Source: Aulostomus chinensis (Eukaryota; Chordata; Actinopteri; Syngnathiformes; Aulostomidae). Taken from it: 64,000 bases of DNA. The notes under the pieces are model-generated. The model was not told where the DNA came from. It ran no database searches and saw nothing but the letters and a program-made list of their open reading frames with translations. The translations under genes were made by a program, and so were the position numbers. This document shows, piece after piece, positions 25,130-38,122 of the stretch. Positions within the stretch are counted from its first letter, which is position 1, and each line of letters begins with the position of its first letter. The stretch is from contig JBBMOA010000007.1 in assembly GCA_037954235.1 (NCBI GenBank), forward strand, positions 27,998,457 to 28,062,456. The letters run 5' to 3'.

Positions 25130-28100
25130 TTTTTTAAACGGTCAATTGAAGTGTTTTTGCCTCCATCGGGCGTCCAGGTTGGACGGTCCGGCTCTGCATG
25201 TACGTCGAGTTCTCTCAGCTCAGTCATGGTCACCAGGAGCTGTCAGGGGGGCGTAACACACGTTCAGGGTTGCATAACTCAACAACCCCACTATGTGTGT
25301 GTTTCCGTGCAGTGAGTGGGCTCTTCCTTTGATATTTGTCTGACCAGATGCAGCTCAGACATGTTATTGGGCTCCCGCGGTTGCTGTTTGCAGGCTAAAC
25401 CCACTCACGGGCTCAAGAGTGGGATTGACTGCGTTCATTTTTTGGTAACTCAACACCACAGCTCTTTTCTTCCTATTAACTGAAACAGACGCGTTACTGT
25501 CTGTGTTATCTGTGCATTGCTTAGCTTAGGAGCTCTAAAACCAGGTGATCTCACTCTTGCTTTCTCTTTTGCAGCATTTCCAAAGTTCCCTTGAAACTCA
25601 GTTAACAAATGAATGGAAACACAATTAGTGATACGACAGAGACGTATTGCAACCACAAATGTGCTCCCTGAAAATAACGAATAGATCGTCTTCGTGTTCC
25701 AATCAAGCTACGTAGTCGGCAGGAATGAATCACTGTTTTAGATGATTTAATCATCCAACTGAGAGTGCAAATGCCTACCTGCCCTACATCTGTCGCTGAC
25801 ATGGCCGGTGATTATGGACTTTAACGGCGTCATAAAACAGCTTCACTTTTAACACCTGGAGGCCGATTCCTAACGTGACAGCAGGGAACTTCCTGTGACC
25901 TTTCCTGTGATAGGACTGCCATAAATCACAGCAGGAACCGGTTCCAACGGGGAGGTGACACTGGCATCTGCAAAATATTAATTTAAAAAAAAAAAACACC
26001 TTTTTTTTTTTTCAACAGAGTGACCTAAAACAACAACTACATATTTCTTTCCCTGTCAGAACATTATTTCATTTGACAAAACAACAGTATTTCTGTGTGA
26101 TTAAGTTACTTCTGATGTATCTTTAGTTGGGAAAGTTAAATTTAATTCAGTTCACAGTTCACTTTGCTTGTCGATCTCGTGATTCTAGGATATTTAAATT
26201 CTTTCACCTCCCCAAGCGCATGAGGAACGATAATCAACACTTGCCTTTTCCCAAAAGAACAAACACACAGTCACTCCAGTAATTTGGGGACACACCTTCA
26301 TATATGGATCTACTGCTGGTAATTGGTGATGCTGGTAATTGGATCGATGAGTGTCTGTTTGTGAGCTTTAAGAAACACTGTGGCCATTCTAAACGCTTCC
26401 TTAGCTGTAGAGTTTTTGAGACCACAGATAATCTCATCAATCAGTTACGGAGACACCAGAAGCGGAGCAGCTTTTGATCTATGAGTTAGGTTCTCCACAG
26501 CGTCTCCAACATCCAGTACGTGTCAGAGGCTGCTGCCATCTCACTCTGATCACGAGTTAGATTCCCATTTTAATGCAACTTTGTTTTTAGAATCATTTCC
26601 AGTCAGTTTCTTTGTTTGCTCAAATCTCATTAGCGCTGCCTCTTGCATTAATTACTCGATTCATTACTCGATTCATTATTAAAATGGCCTTTGGATTCCT
26701 GATTTCTTCAAGAAGTTATACAGGTCAATATTTGTCCGTCATGAACCACGCCTGTCCTGAGAGCTAGGAACTATCTTAAGAACATGTCCGGCTGTTTCAC
26801 CACTAACCAAATTTCACGACTTATTCACGGAAGATGACCCTCTTTCCATGGTTTCAATTTGATCTTTTTTCACGAGTTTGTTGTTCCTTGGAATCACTGA
26901 CATGAATATGTAACAGTTTTCATCCTCATCATCTTCATGAGTGAGGATATCCGACTCATTTGTTGCATTCAAAGCATTTTCCAAATGTTATTTCTGGGAA
27001 TATATGAATGGAAACAATCCCAACCATTCACATAGAGGAGTGGAATAAGCTTATACTGGAGGCTACAGGATCATGCGCTGGAAGTTGTGCAATGCACTGA
27101 TTGACTCAGACAGGCTTCAGAGGTGTTCATGGAAATCATGTGTGTTCATGTAGGGTATGACAGTTACGAGTTGTTTGAGTTCTACCCAGAAATGGGGGCA
27201 TCTGTGAGTGCAGCAAGTACTAGAAAAGTACTAGTTCTACTAAAGTGTGTCCAAACCTCTATATACGCCGCCAGGTATGGTCACCTTGACTCTAGATTTA
27301 AGACCAAGGAACGTGACACTAGGGGGCAAATAGTTAGTAAAGCCCCCAAAACATCTACTGGGACTTCTTTATGTAGAGCCCTAGAGCAGCAGGTCTAGAG
27401 TCTTCCACAAATTAAAAAATAGTGTATGAATCTGTTTTTCAAATATTCCTGATCCCAGAGTTTTCCACCTTGATGGGGACCAGAGATGCATCTATTCTGT
27501 AGAATTACTGATGAGGGCTGCAGCTCTCATCAGAAGAGTCCCTGCAGCGTTTTCACGTGCCTTCTTCACAGTTACATCACATGTAATGCAACACCTCAGC
27601 TCCCTTCAGCTTGGCTGACATATGTGTGTAACTTCATGTTTCCCCTGCAGATGACTTGATGTTATGCAACAGGTAAAACTACTCGAGCCACCTGATTGGT
27701 CAGACAGGCAGTTTATCCCCCAGCTGCTGTTTGAGCTGATAAAGAACACCATCATAAATCCGGTCATATGGCTTGTTGTTACTAGGTTGTGTTGAGCGTA
27801 GAGAAGTCTGCTTCTTCCTGCCTCCCAAGAGGATTCATTGGCTTGACAAAACCATACAGGAGTCTAGTGGAGGAAAACACTAACTTTTAACTTCCCGACT
27901 GCCAAAATCAAAGTGTTGGTGACTCATGAAATCCACTCTCCTGGGAAGAAGCATACAAGCATAATGAGCGCAGAGGAAGCGGCCCATCCACATCCAAATT
28001 AAAAGGTATTTTACTTTGTGAAGTGGATGGAGGAAGCGTGCCATCAACTGTTCACTGCGCTCTGGCCTTTGTCTCCCTGTGGCAGTTGGTAAACATATTT

Positions 28101-29444
28101 GGACAAGTCGGTGGATCTGGACGTATCTGACTGAGAGGAACCAGCCACAGGAGCAACTGATCACACACAAGTTAATAACTGTCCCTTCTAATCTCAGTAA
28201 TGGGATCATTAAAATGTTTCCTCAGTCGATAAATCAAGTGAGAGGCAGCATCATTTTCTCACGCCGTTCTATACAATCACACGCCTGTTCCCTTCCACTG
28301 AAGTTGCATAGCCGCAAGTGAAAACTATAGAGGCGTCAACGCCGGGCCTGATAGTGAGAATTCATCGCCTTGAATGCTTCAGTGAGGCCAAACCAAATCT
28401 TTTCCTTTCCATGCCTGGTTCCAGGTTATTGAGGAGTAAAAAAAACAACCCTCTGAACCTGTGTTTTGCTGGCAGTTTTACTTTTATTGACTCAGTAATA
28501 CCTCTGCTGTTAAATTTAAATAAATCTTTTATTTTTTGGCCTTGAGGAAGTGGAATGCCCTTCATTTTTCAAACCCTCCAGGTTTATAAATAAAGGTCTG
28601 AAAGGCGAAGCATCTTGAGTGAGCAGCAAAGCCACATTACAGCAGCTGAAGTAATCTTAAGAATGGCAACAAACCCATCGTACCACAGGCTGGTATGGGT
28701 GTGAAAGAGTCCACCCACTCTAGCCAGCAGTCTCCTGCACACAACTAATTATGGTGTACACAGATGAGGATTAGACTACGATCTTAGCGAGCGCTGGAAC
28801 AATGACTCATACTGGATTTTGAAAAAGCAACCATTTGAAGATGGAGAGACTGAATCAGCAGCTGCGCATACTGCAGTAAACATGTCAGTTCAATCAGTTC
28901 CTTTGTATTAGGCCTGTAATCAGCGTCAATAAAAGGTAATTTTAGATAAATACCGTATGTGGCCTACAGGTATTGTCGGGCAGTGAGAGTTCAAAACAAT
29001 CAACGCTGAAGGACCCAAGACTTTGTTGAGAGCATGAAAACAGGTCAGGTTATTGAACAGAGAAGGCAATCGGGTATGAAGTCCATGACAGACACAAAAT
29101 CCCTGGAGAAAATTAGAGAATCTAAAGCAGAATATTCAAAGATGAACCCAACATAAAACCTGGATCAGGTATCAGAGATAAAACAAGAGGAGGGAACACA
29201 AGCGGGACAGAGCAGGACTGAGTCAGACAGAACCTAAGATGAGGGCAGGTGAGGATACGGTGGCCCTGAGGGTCAAGATAACACGTTTACCTAAACTCAA
29301 AACACTTCTCAAACACAACATTTAATGGAACAAAACGGTTCGTGCTACCATCAGCGGTGTCCACATAGGTTTTAAACAGCAGTTTGAGAGAATGGAAGAG
29401 AAGCTTCCCTCAGTTTTGAAACAATGCCAATCATTATTTTGACC
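25130..29444. other. Unassigned noncoding DNA
   Basis: No exon was supported. A stretch near 25.84-25.93 kb on the minus strand shares short blocks with plus-strand 1.28-1.40 kb, suggesting a dispersed repeat. A/T homopolymers lie at 25985-26015. The rest shows only short chance open frames. Confidence 0.4.
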
Positions 29445-29776
29445 ATGGTTCCCGCGCAGTCTTAAAATTCAACAATCCGAAATTTAAGGCCCTTAAAAAG
29501 TCTTACATTTTGGTAGTAGGTCTTAAAAATGAGGCGCCAAGTCTGAAACTGACATTACGTTAGATCTACGTGTTAACAAAAATGTTCCCGCTGGAGTGTC
29601 TGACAATGAAACCAGTTTGACCACATGAACGGAAAAATTATTCAAGGTGGAACCAATAAAATGAGAAATGCGAACGCTGCATGTCACATTCGTGTGGTCC
29701 GAGTTCCGTGTTGCACAGAAAGTCGAGCGGGTTACATGTGGTGGACGCGCGCGGTGAATCTGATCGGGTATCTAAA

Positions 29777-29922
29777 ATGGGCAAGTGCCGATTCAATGAT
29801 CTGTGGCTGGACAGAAAAGAATTTAAATGCTGGCTGAAAAGAGTTACTGGAAATCCGCACAAAGCCCGCACACATTAGGGATAAAGGCTCTGGAGTCGCA
29901 CGCGAAGTCCAGTAAACATGAG
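29777..29922 (+). pseudogene. Broken BED/TTF-type zinc-finger-like ORF of the hAT-like element
   Basis: From ATG 29777 the frame reads MGKCRFNDLWLDRKEF and continues to a conserved-looking CWL and GNPHKAR segment, then stops at 29876. A one-base shift near 29875 restores GIKALESHAKSSKH. This order (an N-terminal KC-x-FN-x-x-WL block, then a G-x-KALESH-x-x-S-x-KH block) matches the N-terminus of zinc-finger proteins encoded by or derived from hAT transposons in fish. The cysteine pair expected between the two blocks is lost at the frame break. This is a decayed fragment, and its inability to encode the finger is visible in the sequence. Confidence 0.6.
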
Positions 29923-30143
29923 ACACAAGTAAGAGGCTGCATCGAGCTGGATATCTGACATCGTCTCCAGCGGACCCAGCACCTGCTGCTATGCCTCGAC
30001 CTCCTCCAGCGACCAGGTCTCCACTACCGCTGCCCAGGTTCCCGGTACCGCAGTACAACATATGTCACTGGTATACACACTAATTTTTCACTTTTTAAAA
30101 AAATCTATTATTATTATTATTTTTACTTTTCGATTCACTCCTA

Positions 30144-30524
30144 GGGCAGCATGGTGGTGCAGTGGTCAGCACTGTGGCCTCACAGCAAGAAGGTTCCGGG
30201 TTCGAGTCCCGGCTCGGGCATGGGATCTTTCTGTGTGGAGTTTGCATGTTCTCCCTGTTCCTGCTGGGTTCTCTCTGGTACTCCAACTTCCTACCACAGT
30301 CCAAAGACATCAATTTGGGGACGAGGCTAATTGAATACTCTAAATTGACCGTAGGTGTGAATGTGAGTGTGAATGGTTGTTCGTCTCTCTATGTTGGCCC
30401 TGCGAAGGACTGGCGACCTGTCCAGGGTGAACCCCGCCTCTCGCCCGTTGATGCTGGGATAGGCTCCAGCCCCCCCCCGACTCTTACTAGTAAGGAATAA
30501 GCGGAAGACGACGATGGATGGATG
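30144..30524 (+). mobile_element. Full-length tRNA-derived SINE with GATGG tail
   Basis: The head has an A-box-like segment TGGTGCAGTGG (about 30153-30163) and a B box GGTTCGAGTCC (about 30199-30209), the internal promoter of a tRNA-derived RNA polymerase III unit. A conserved body follows (TTTGCATGTTCTCCCTGTTC, TCCAAAGACATCAA, CTGGCGACCTGTCCAGGGTG, GATAGGCTCCAG) and the tail is GATGGATGG. The 11-bp sequence GATTCACTCCT occurs exactly on both sides (30132-30142 and 30525-30535), marking a recent insertion by target-primed reverse transcription into the hAT-like element. Confidence 0.85.
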
Positions 30525-30856
30525 GATTCACTCCTCTACTCCAATTGCTTTCTCTGTAGGGAAGGAGTGTGGCAGTGTTCATTTCTCAATGCCAAAATAA
30601 ATGGTGAAATTGAGAATTCTGTATCTTTTTTCAAATTGGTCGGTGCTGCCATGCATCATTGGAGACTCTTTTTTCATGTGTAGATCGACTTGGTTCAGCA
30701 CCACAAGCATTTTGTGTGTTGGGAAGCACATCCCACCATTCCATGCATGACCAAAAGCTATCACATGGTGTCGCGAACGGGTCTAAAATGTCATTCAAAA
30801 AGTCTTAAAAAAGGTCTTCAATTTGACTTGGTGAAACTTGTAGGAACCGTTTGACC

Positions 30857-33800
30857 AAACCACATGAGAAAGCAGGGCCCAGGCTGACAAACACCAGAAC
30901 TCTTCTTTAATCCATGTTCGAGTGTCTTAAATATCCTGATATCATAAGTAGAATCAAGTCGTATAAATTTGGTACTCAACAATTCTCCTGACCCTTGATA
31001 AATACATATTTTTTCCCTCCTTGCTGGTGACGTTTGTGGGTTGAAGGCTCTAAGTGTTCCTCCATACTTATGAACACGACATCTGTGGAACGCCTTGAAG
31101 GAACGTCTTCAAATTTGGCCCAAACATCCACTGGGATGTCTGGGAATATCTGGCATAAGGAAAAAAAAAAACCCAAACAAACACATTTACAGATCCTCAC
31201 ACTGTCATCGGTGAGCCAGAGACACCGGTGATGTTTGAGGACTCCCGTGAATCATGACGACTTCAAATTCTTCTGCATAATTTAACCGTTTAACCTCTCG
31301 GCTCCTTGCAGTGAAGTCAGCTCTGCTTTGACAACCGTTAGCTAAAAATGGCTCATGGGTTTTTAATGATCTGGCGCTTTTGTTAGAGCCAAGGTGCTGA
31401 GCTAACATGCTGGGCAGCTAGCTTCTGGCCAGCGCAGAGTGTGTGCGTGTGTGTGAGTGTGTGTGGTTACTCTTTATCAGTTTCAACACCATCTCCTCTT
31501 CTGATTTGGGTTCTTCTTAGCCTTGAATGCATTTTAGTAAATCAAACCTGCTTGTTCACTTCCAAACCCTAAATACAGCCATGTAAGCGCTGTTGCCAAT
31601 GAGCGTTTCAGTGCAGTAACAGCAGCGTGACCCAGCCTCGCCGCAGCAGATGTAGTAATGCTCATTCATGGGGGAGGTCATGTGATCAGGCACCGACAGC
31701 CAGACCACCAAATGATGAAATATCCCCTGCAGAGTTTTACCACTCCAAGGTCAGACTTGATAATGAGTGAGTCCAGCATTGAGTGACTCATGCTGTCATC
31801 CTGTTTTCTGTGACTTATGGACAATTACTTCCACTATTACAACATTTATACTTAACTTTGCAAGTACTAGCAAATACCAAATATTTTAGCATGTTAATAC
31901 TTGGAAAACACAGCTTGCCGAGTTAACACAACAGCTCCCATCATTGTTCAAATCTGCCTTTTCTGTACTTAAAGATGATGTTATTCTCACAGTTGTCAAC
32001 ATGGTGGCGATACACAACTGCAACATGGCGCAGGTAAGCACCAGCAGTTTTATAAAAGTACAAGAAAAACCTGGTATTTTTCTCAAACCCTCAGGTTGTC
32101 ATTTATAATGATGTATGCTGGAACCTCTCATCTTATTCGGCTGTTGTGAGCGGTGGAGTCACATCTGATAAGTTTTCAAGGCACGCAAGTCAAAGAACAT
32201 AGCGATCATTTGTACTCTTCAAGTGTTGATTGACTGTCACATAACATTGATTTTTCCACTTCATGAAGAATTCAGGTTTTCAGTCAGCTACACACACCCA
32301 AAGCTGTGAGTTCAGAGCTGTGTAATGACTCTAAATATGCAGTCATGACTTCATCAAAGTAAATGCAAGATTTACGAATGAGCATATAAAGTGTGGAATT
32401 ATAGATGAGCTTGTCTTGGTTTTTTTGATATCAATATTCATCTACTCTTTTCCTCATGAATTCTTTAGAGGCGTCAGTGCGCTTGTGTTAGCATCTCATT
32501 TTGCAGGCTTGTATTTCTCATCTGGCTGTCAAGTAAGAAAAAGTACATGTGCGCAGGAAACGTTTCATACTGTACATCCCACCCGCTCCAAGAAATAAGC
32601 TGTTCAGAAAAGTGACAGATAATTGTGTGAAGAACGCAGAAAAGATCTGGTAAGACAGGTATGTTCACACGTCTGATCTGACCAATTACCGTGTGAAGAG
32701 AACACGGAGGCTTCAAATAAACCTGGGGCTTGACAACCAGGAGCCATGTTTCACAGTCGACAAGATTCATGAGGTAGACGACTTCTATGATTCACCACAG
32801 GCAACTCCACATCTGCACATCCTGTACAGCATTTGCATGCTCACTAATGGGCAGTTAGATTAATGAGAAATGTCACAATGAAAATGTTACAATGTAATTT
32901 TGATGACACTGACCAAATCAAACTACATACATTAAAGACAATCAAAAGGAGAGACAAAAAAGTGCCTGGGGTTCAGTGGGGGCGTGTCAGCTGGCATGGG
33001 GGGGGGGGGGGTGAGATTTTTGTTGTAGTATGTCAGAGTAGATCGAACATACATACATACATACATACATGCATCAGAGTGCAACAAGACAGGGTTATTC
33101 TCTTCGCAGGGAGCCGTGACTGTCCCTGGAGCTCCTCCCACTGTGGGCCAAAGTTTACGATACAGTTTGTTTCTCTGTTCGTCAATTAAACCAAATCTGT
33201 TCAAAGATAATATCTACAACATGAGGACTAGGATTTTAAGTGACACAACTTCTTCCTCAGTGTTTTTCCTCATAGCCTCGTGCTTCAATGGTGGTAACTG
33301 TCAGACCATCACCAAAACTGTCAGAGGCGCGTGGACTTCGTTGCCGATATTAAAGCCTACAGGTTTGTTGGTCCTGTAACCCTCCAAACATGTTAAGATG
33401 GTGATGTTACCGCGATTCCTCAAAATTGGTCACTTGCATTTGGTCTAAATACAGCACTGACTTCTGGTCCATGGTTGTCTCCATGGTGCTGGTCACACCT
33501 GGGCTGAACTCGTGTATTTCAGCAAGTATGTGGGTTCCCAGCTGGCATCAGAATACATCTCCACACGCACCTCGAGTGGCTATTTGTGATCAGATCTCTG
33601 TGCTGGTGTGTCGTTATGGAGAATGCGGTCCTGATCCCACCCACTGTAGCAAGAACTGGAACAGATGCTGCCTTCAGCGCTCTGGCAGATGTGGTGTCAG
33701 TGGACAAGCTTCATCCCCAACACAGTTCATGATGTCGTCATGAAACTTAACAGGTGTTGGGATCAAAATGAAGGCCACGTTTGAGCATGGGTGTCGTCAG

Positions 33801-34214
33801 ACCAAGGAGCAGGAAGTTTGCTAAAAATATCCCATCAAAGGTGTTCTGCAGCCAAACCTGGTTCCCAATTCTGGTAAATGGGGCCATTCTGGGCCAGGGA
33901 AGCCAGTATGTGTGTCCTCGCACCTGCCTGCCATGTTGACCTGGCGATCAACATACAGGCTCCTCGTCCTCATCAGTTGTGGCCACAAGAAGATTCATAC
34001 CAGCAGGGATGAAAAAGGCAGTTCCCATGCTGGAGGGATGAAACGCACTCATCTTTCTCTATTTCTGCCTCGCTGCGAACAAACCAGTCTGGATGGCTCT
34101 TCAGGGAATTAAATATCAGTGTTGAACACTTAGAATAAGGAATTATTTTTGAACGAGTTAATGACTTTCTCTGCAACATTCACCCCCAGGTATCCGGCAC
34201 TTGCTAGTCCCAGT
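30857..34214. other. Unassigned noncoding DNA
   Basis: A donor-like site follows ATGGCGCAG at 32034 (GTAAGC), after a short ORF with a fair Kozak context (CAACATGG). I cannot connect it to other exons. A CATA array lies at 33048-33070 and a G run at 32999-33011. No mobile element was recognised in the rest. Confidence 0.4.
33048..33070. repeat. CATA tetranucleotide array
   Basis: About five to six CATA units. Confidence 0.93.
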
Positions 34215-34350
34215 CTAGATGAACTCTGTAATCCCTCCAGGGTGTTCTGGGGTCTACCCCAGAGTCTCCCTCTGGCTGGAGGTGTCTGGAATGCCTCCTA
34301 CAGAAGGCATCCGTGAAGCATCCCAATTGGAGAGGAACAGGATCAACTGC
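34215..34350 (-). mobile_element. LINE-related fragment, antisense
   Basis: The plus-strand text AATCCCTCCAGGGTGTTCTG, then GGGTCTACCCC and GGAGGCATCC-like segments, corresponds to the part that normally follows the block seen at 7438-7560 in a dispersed fish repeat. Both fragments lie in the same orientation, with the LINE 3-prime end to the left. It is heavily diverged and has no coding remnant that I can recognise. Confidence 0.45.
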
Positions 34351-36692
34351 CTTTTATTAGCAAATTATCAGAAATTTGCAGGCAAGCCTGTGTGAAAGGT
34401 CAACCAGCTGCACAGAGCTTGAGTTAGTCGGCTCAAGCTTTACTGCAAGCTGAGGTGGTTGAGTAGTTCTCACGAAACATGACGTCATACTACTCTACAT
34501 GACAACTTGTGGAGACGTTTTTAACGCAGACATATCACCGACGACGTCCCTCCTCCCTCCTCAGCACGCCCGTCTGATTTGATAAACGTAGCCATTCACT
34601 CTCCTGCCTTTGAACCTTCACTTTATTTTCTCTGTGAGAGCTGCAGTTCTGTGAGGAGACGTTTTGACAGTTCTATTTGGTAAGATGGATGAATGCAAGG
34701 AAAAACAATGTGAAGGCAAAATAAGTTTGCAATGTAACAAGAATGAAACAGATGATGAAGCGTCACAACCTAAATTCATTAGTTTAAATACATCAGCAAG
34801 CACAAGCCAACATTTACAATCATGGATGACCGGCTCTGCTATATTTAATATACAGTCTATACACATGCTGGATTCACTCTGCAGAACAAGGACAGTACTG
34901 ACACAGGAGGGACATGCACTTGCACTGACAATTTTTTTTTTTTTTTTAATATATATTTACTGGCTTCATCCCTTACGGCCAATGCAGTCATATGTTCCCA
35001 TGCAATTTCTAGATGCCTCTTTACAGTGTCCTTCCTGTTCATGTGGTAGAGGGGCGGATGGACTCAGGGACATTCTTGGATACACTCTTCTTTGACAGTG
35101 CTTCTTTTTATTGATCCTGCTTGTTTGTGAGGTAGCTGGAGTTTGTCAATGGCATTACAGAAAAACACTATCAAATGGCCTGGATGAAACCATTAGGCTT
35201 CCGCATGATAGAGTTATCTCAGAGGAATAGCTTAGCATTCTATTAAACCACACTATTTCCTATTTAGCTGAGAGAAAGACACAGAGATGGATAAAAATCA
35301 CAACACAAGTTTTTCCTCTTGCCTGACGTGGTTTTTGAAAAAGTAAATCTGCAAAAGGAGAGATCGAAACCCTCCTCTTCATTCTTGTGACAGAATGAAT
35401 TGTTTCCTGACGACTGGCCGACTATTTTCCACAGCATCATCCTTGATATTCCCAAACTTTGTCTTCATCTCCGGACATCAGGCAGTAAACAACAGCGAGC
35501 ACCAAGGAGCAACTGTGAGTTGCTCTGCTGAAAGTGATTCCTGAAGACCTCCATGTGTGCTGGCAGCTGATTGTAGATCCCCAAAAAGACTCGTTTTTTT
35601 CCCAATCAAATTAGGTTTGCAATATTTTCTGCGTGCGTTAACGATACCTTCATCCTCTGACAAAAATATGAATTGTTTGTCCCACTTTACTAAACCAGTT
35701 GATGGAATTGCATCTAAATTCCATTTCAGTGTTTGCAACATTGCCAAAGGTTGCTTAGAATTCAGAGGACAAGGGAAGCTTGGATCCGACAGCAGTCAGC
35801 CGAGCCAGCACACTCCCCTAATAACGCCACCTGAAGCTCCCTAAACACGCTCAAACACTCAAGTTTGACAAAATGTGTCATGATTAGGAGGGTTATTTCT
35901 TGGCCACAACTTTTGCTACCGATTTAGCACGATGAGTTTTGTCGAGCCTCATCTTTTGCCAAGAAAGGATATACACATATTTCTCAAATTGGAAATGTAA
36001 ACACTTCGTGCAGGATTCACGTTCTCTTAATATTCAAACAGTTGTTGTCTTTGTGTCTCTGTCAGAGCTCATCCGGTAAAAACGAGGTAGCACCCCTCCC
36101 TCAGCTGCATTCCTTGTTTGGCGTTAGACCTGACTGTCTCGACCTACTTGGTAACAAATATTGTAATGTGTCTGCAAGACCCTTTTTTGTCCATTACACA
36201 GCGTGAAGCTTACAAAACATTTTTGAGGCCCTCACTGTCAAGCAACAGGAAGCCTTCTTAGACTGGGTTATGCAAAGCGTTAATCATCATGGGGTGATTC
36301 ATCCCCTGGTTCAATCTGTCTGTCTCGTCTCTTTTATTTACTTTTCTGCCCACTTTGAAACTGCCTTTCTGTTGCACATCTCCTTTCATCGAGGGACAAG
36401 AGGTGACACAGAATGAGACACTGGCCTCCTTTTATCATTTAGTGTAGGTGGGAAATATATTTTTGGCTCATGCTGTGTTTTGAAGTTACGGTAGTTTGAA
36501 CCGTATGACTCCATGTAGCTACAGAGAAAATATTGCTCTTATGCAATGATCGGTCTTCTGTTACGTTCTAAAAGCTGGCAGTTACCTGGTCCCACACCCA
36601 CATTCCCGCATTAGACATATGTGGTAACCAGTGTTAATTAGGCAGCTATATCAGATTTAAACACCTAACTGGTTTGGTCTTGACTAAGATTT
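34351..36692. other. Unassigned noncoding DNA
   Basis: A 137-codon plus-strand frame can start at ATG 34685 in a strong Kozak context (AAGATGG), but it has no recognised domain and its last part crosses a T run and hydrophobic chance sequence. I do not call it a gene. Nothing else was recognised. Confidence 0.35.
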
Positions 36693-36852
36693 CCATCGTC
36701 ATCTTCTGCTTATTCCTTACTAGTAAGGGTCGCGGGGGGGGTTGGAGCCTATCCCAGCATCTATGGGCGAGAGGCGGGGTTCACCCTGGACAGGTCGCCA
36801 GTCCATCGCAGGGCCAACATACAGAGACGAACAACCATTCACACTCACATTC
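36693..36852 (-). mobile_element. 5-prime-truncated SINE copy, antisense
   Basis: Only the 3-prime half of the 30.1-kb SINE family is present. Complemented, it runs from the AATGGTTGTTCGTCTC region to the GAAGATGACGATGG tail. It shares the uncommon variant CTTACTAGTAAGGAATAAGC with the 30.1-kb copy. GACTAAGATTT is present exactly on both sides (36682-36692 and 36853-36863), so truncation happened at insertion and not by later deletion. The promoter boxes are absent, so it is transcriptionally dead. Confidence 0.85.
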
Positions 36853-38086
36853 GACTAAGATTTGTTGATCAAAAATAAAGTTAAAGGTGTTAATTCTTCC
36901 ATCGACAAGATTATTGTTGGACCAAACAATTGAACCACGACCCGTCCGAGTCACAGTCCAGCTAAGATGTAACAGTGAGCATTCTTAATGGCTCAGTGTC
37001 TTTTGGTGAAGTGCAGACGTGTACTGAATGAATACAGTATTCCATGCAAAATACACTCCAAGTACAAGCTCCCACGAGGACTTACTAACCATCAGAATAC
37101 TCCATCTCCTAAAATCGTAAAAAGACTTAAGTGATGGTGATTACAATTAATAATTAATATAATCAATTCGAGCAACCACTGCTAATGCTAGTCCTGAATC
37201 AAAGTGGATCAGTTTTCTTCTCAGCAGTTCTGGCTGCCCCCCATGTGGTTCTCCAGGCAGAGTGACAGAAAATCAACAGAACTGTATAAAAATGAACAGG
37301 GAGTGTTGAAAAAGACACAGTGAAAACCTCATTTAATCAGAGAGCAATGTTTTGTATTTTCAATCACATAAACATCTAGAAATGATCTTGTTTCAGTGTG
37401 CACAGCAGCTGATGATGTGTGTGGAAAACATGGGCGATGTAACCGGCAGGAAAAGATGGAGTATCCTGCCTGAAAGGCCTCAGAACACACAGTAAGGAGA
37501 CGCTCTCATTCATACTGACACTTGAGTTTTATGTAAATTTACACCTCTCGTGAGAACATCATCTGAAAATTTAAGCTACAAAGCAATTTACTTCAATTAC
37601 ATAACCAAATTCCTTGGTGCATTTTATTCCAGTAAAGATGGAAGCAGTTTTTAAAAGGAGGCGCAGCGGTGCACCACCACTACTGCAACAGCACATGCGC
37701 TGTATGCACCACCTCCCCCCTGCAGCTCCGTCACCATTCTGACATCACCGATGTACCAACCACTGAATTCACATCCACATAGCTACACATGCTAAAGTTA
37801 CTAGCTCAGCACTGAGATGTGCAGTCAGCTGTGCTGCTCACTTCCCTCTCGCTTTCCTCCTCTTCTATTTTTCCACCATCATCCTTCACCTGACCTCACC
37901 TCCTATAATCCCCCTCCTCCCTCTCTTCTTCAACCCGTCTGTCTTGCTTACGTAAGAGGGTGATCACAGCTATCCACTGGGCCGACAGGCAATCTGAATG
38001 AAGAGGAAATTATGAATGAATAAGCAGCCATTCTCAATCTTGTCTCTCCTCCCTGCTTCCTCTGCTTGCATCCTCTGGCTCTTTAA

Positions 38087-38122
38087 CCCCCCCCCCCCCC
38101 CCCCCCCCCACACACACACACA
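38087..38122. repeat. Poly-C run followed by CA array
   Basis: About 23 consecutive C residues, then about seven CA units. Long C/G runs of this size are rare and prone to sequencing length errors. Confidence 0.9.

Larger units (their letters stand above)
29445..30848 (+). mobile_element. hAT-like DNA transposon, degenerate, with nested SINE
   Basis: The left end reads ATGGTTCCCGCGCAGTC and the right end, complemented, starts GGTTCCTAC, so the termini are short imperfect inverted repeats. Both ends carry the AAAGTCTTAAAAA-type subterminal sequence seen in a common fish element. Outside the ends are TTTTGACC (29437-29444) and GTTTGACC (30849-30856), which match at 7 of 8 positions, the duplication length typical of hAT. 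Inside is the start of an ORF with a zinc-finger-like N-terminus (from 29777). No transposase core is visible, so the copy is nonautonomous. Its total length includes a SINE of about 380 bp that inserted later. Confidence 0.65.

Noticed and set aside
30144..30230. tRNA gene suggested by A and B boxes
   Set aside because: The boxes belong to a tRNA-derived SINE with body, tail and target duplication; no cloverleaf is intact. The same holds for 23.2, 50.4, 52.7 and 62.6 kb.
32000..32035. Short exon-like piece ending ATGGCGCAG before GTAAGC
   Set aside because: A good donor and Kozak context, but no continuing exon could be found on the plus strand.
34685..35095. Frame starting at a strong Kozak ATG (MDECKEKQCEG start)
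   Set aside because: No domain or splice junction; the end is a T-run-encoded hydrophobic stretch. Kept only as a remark.
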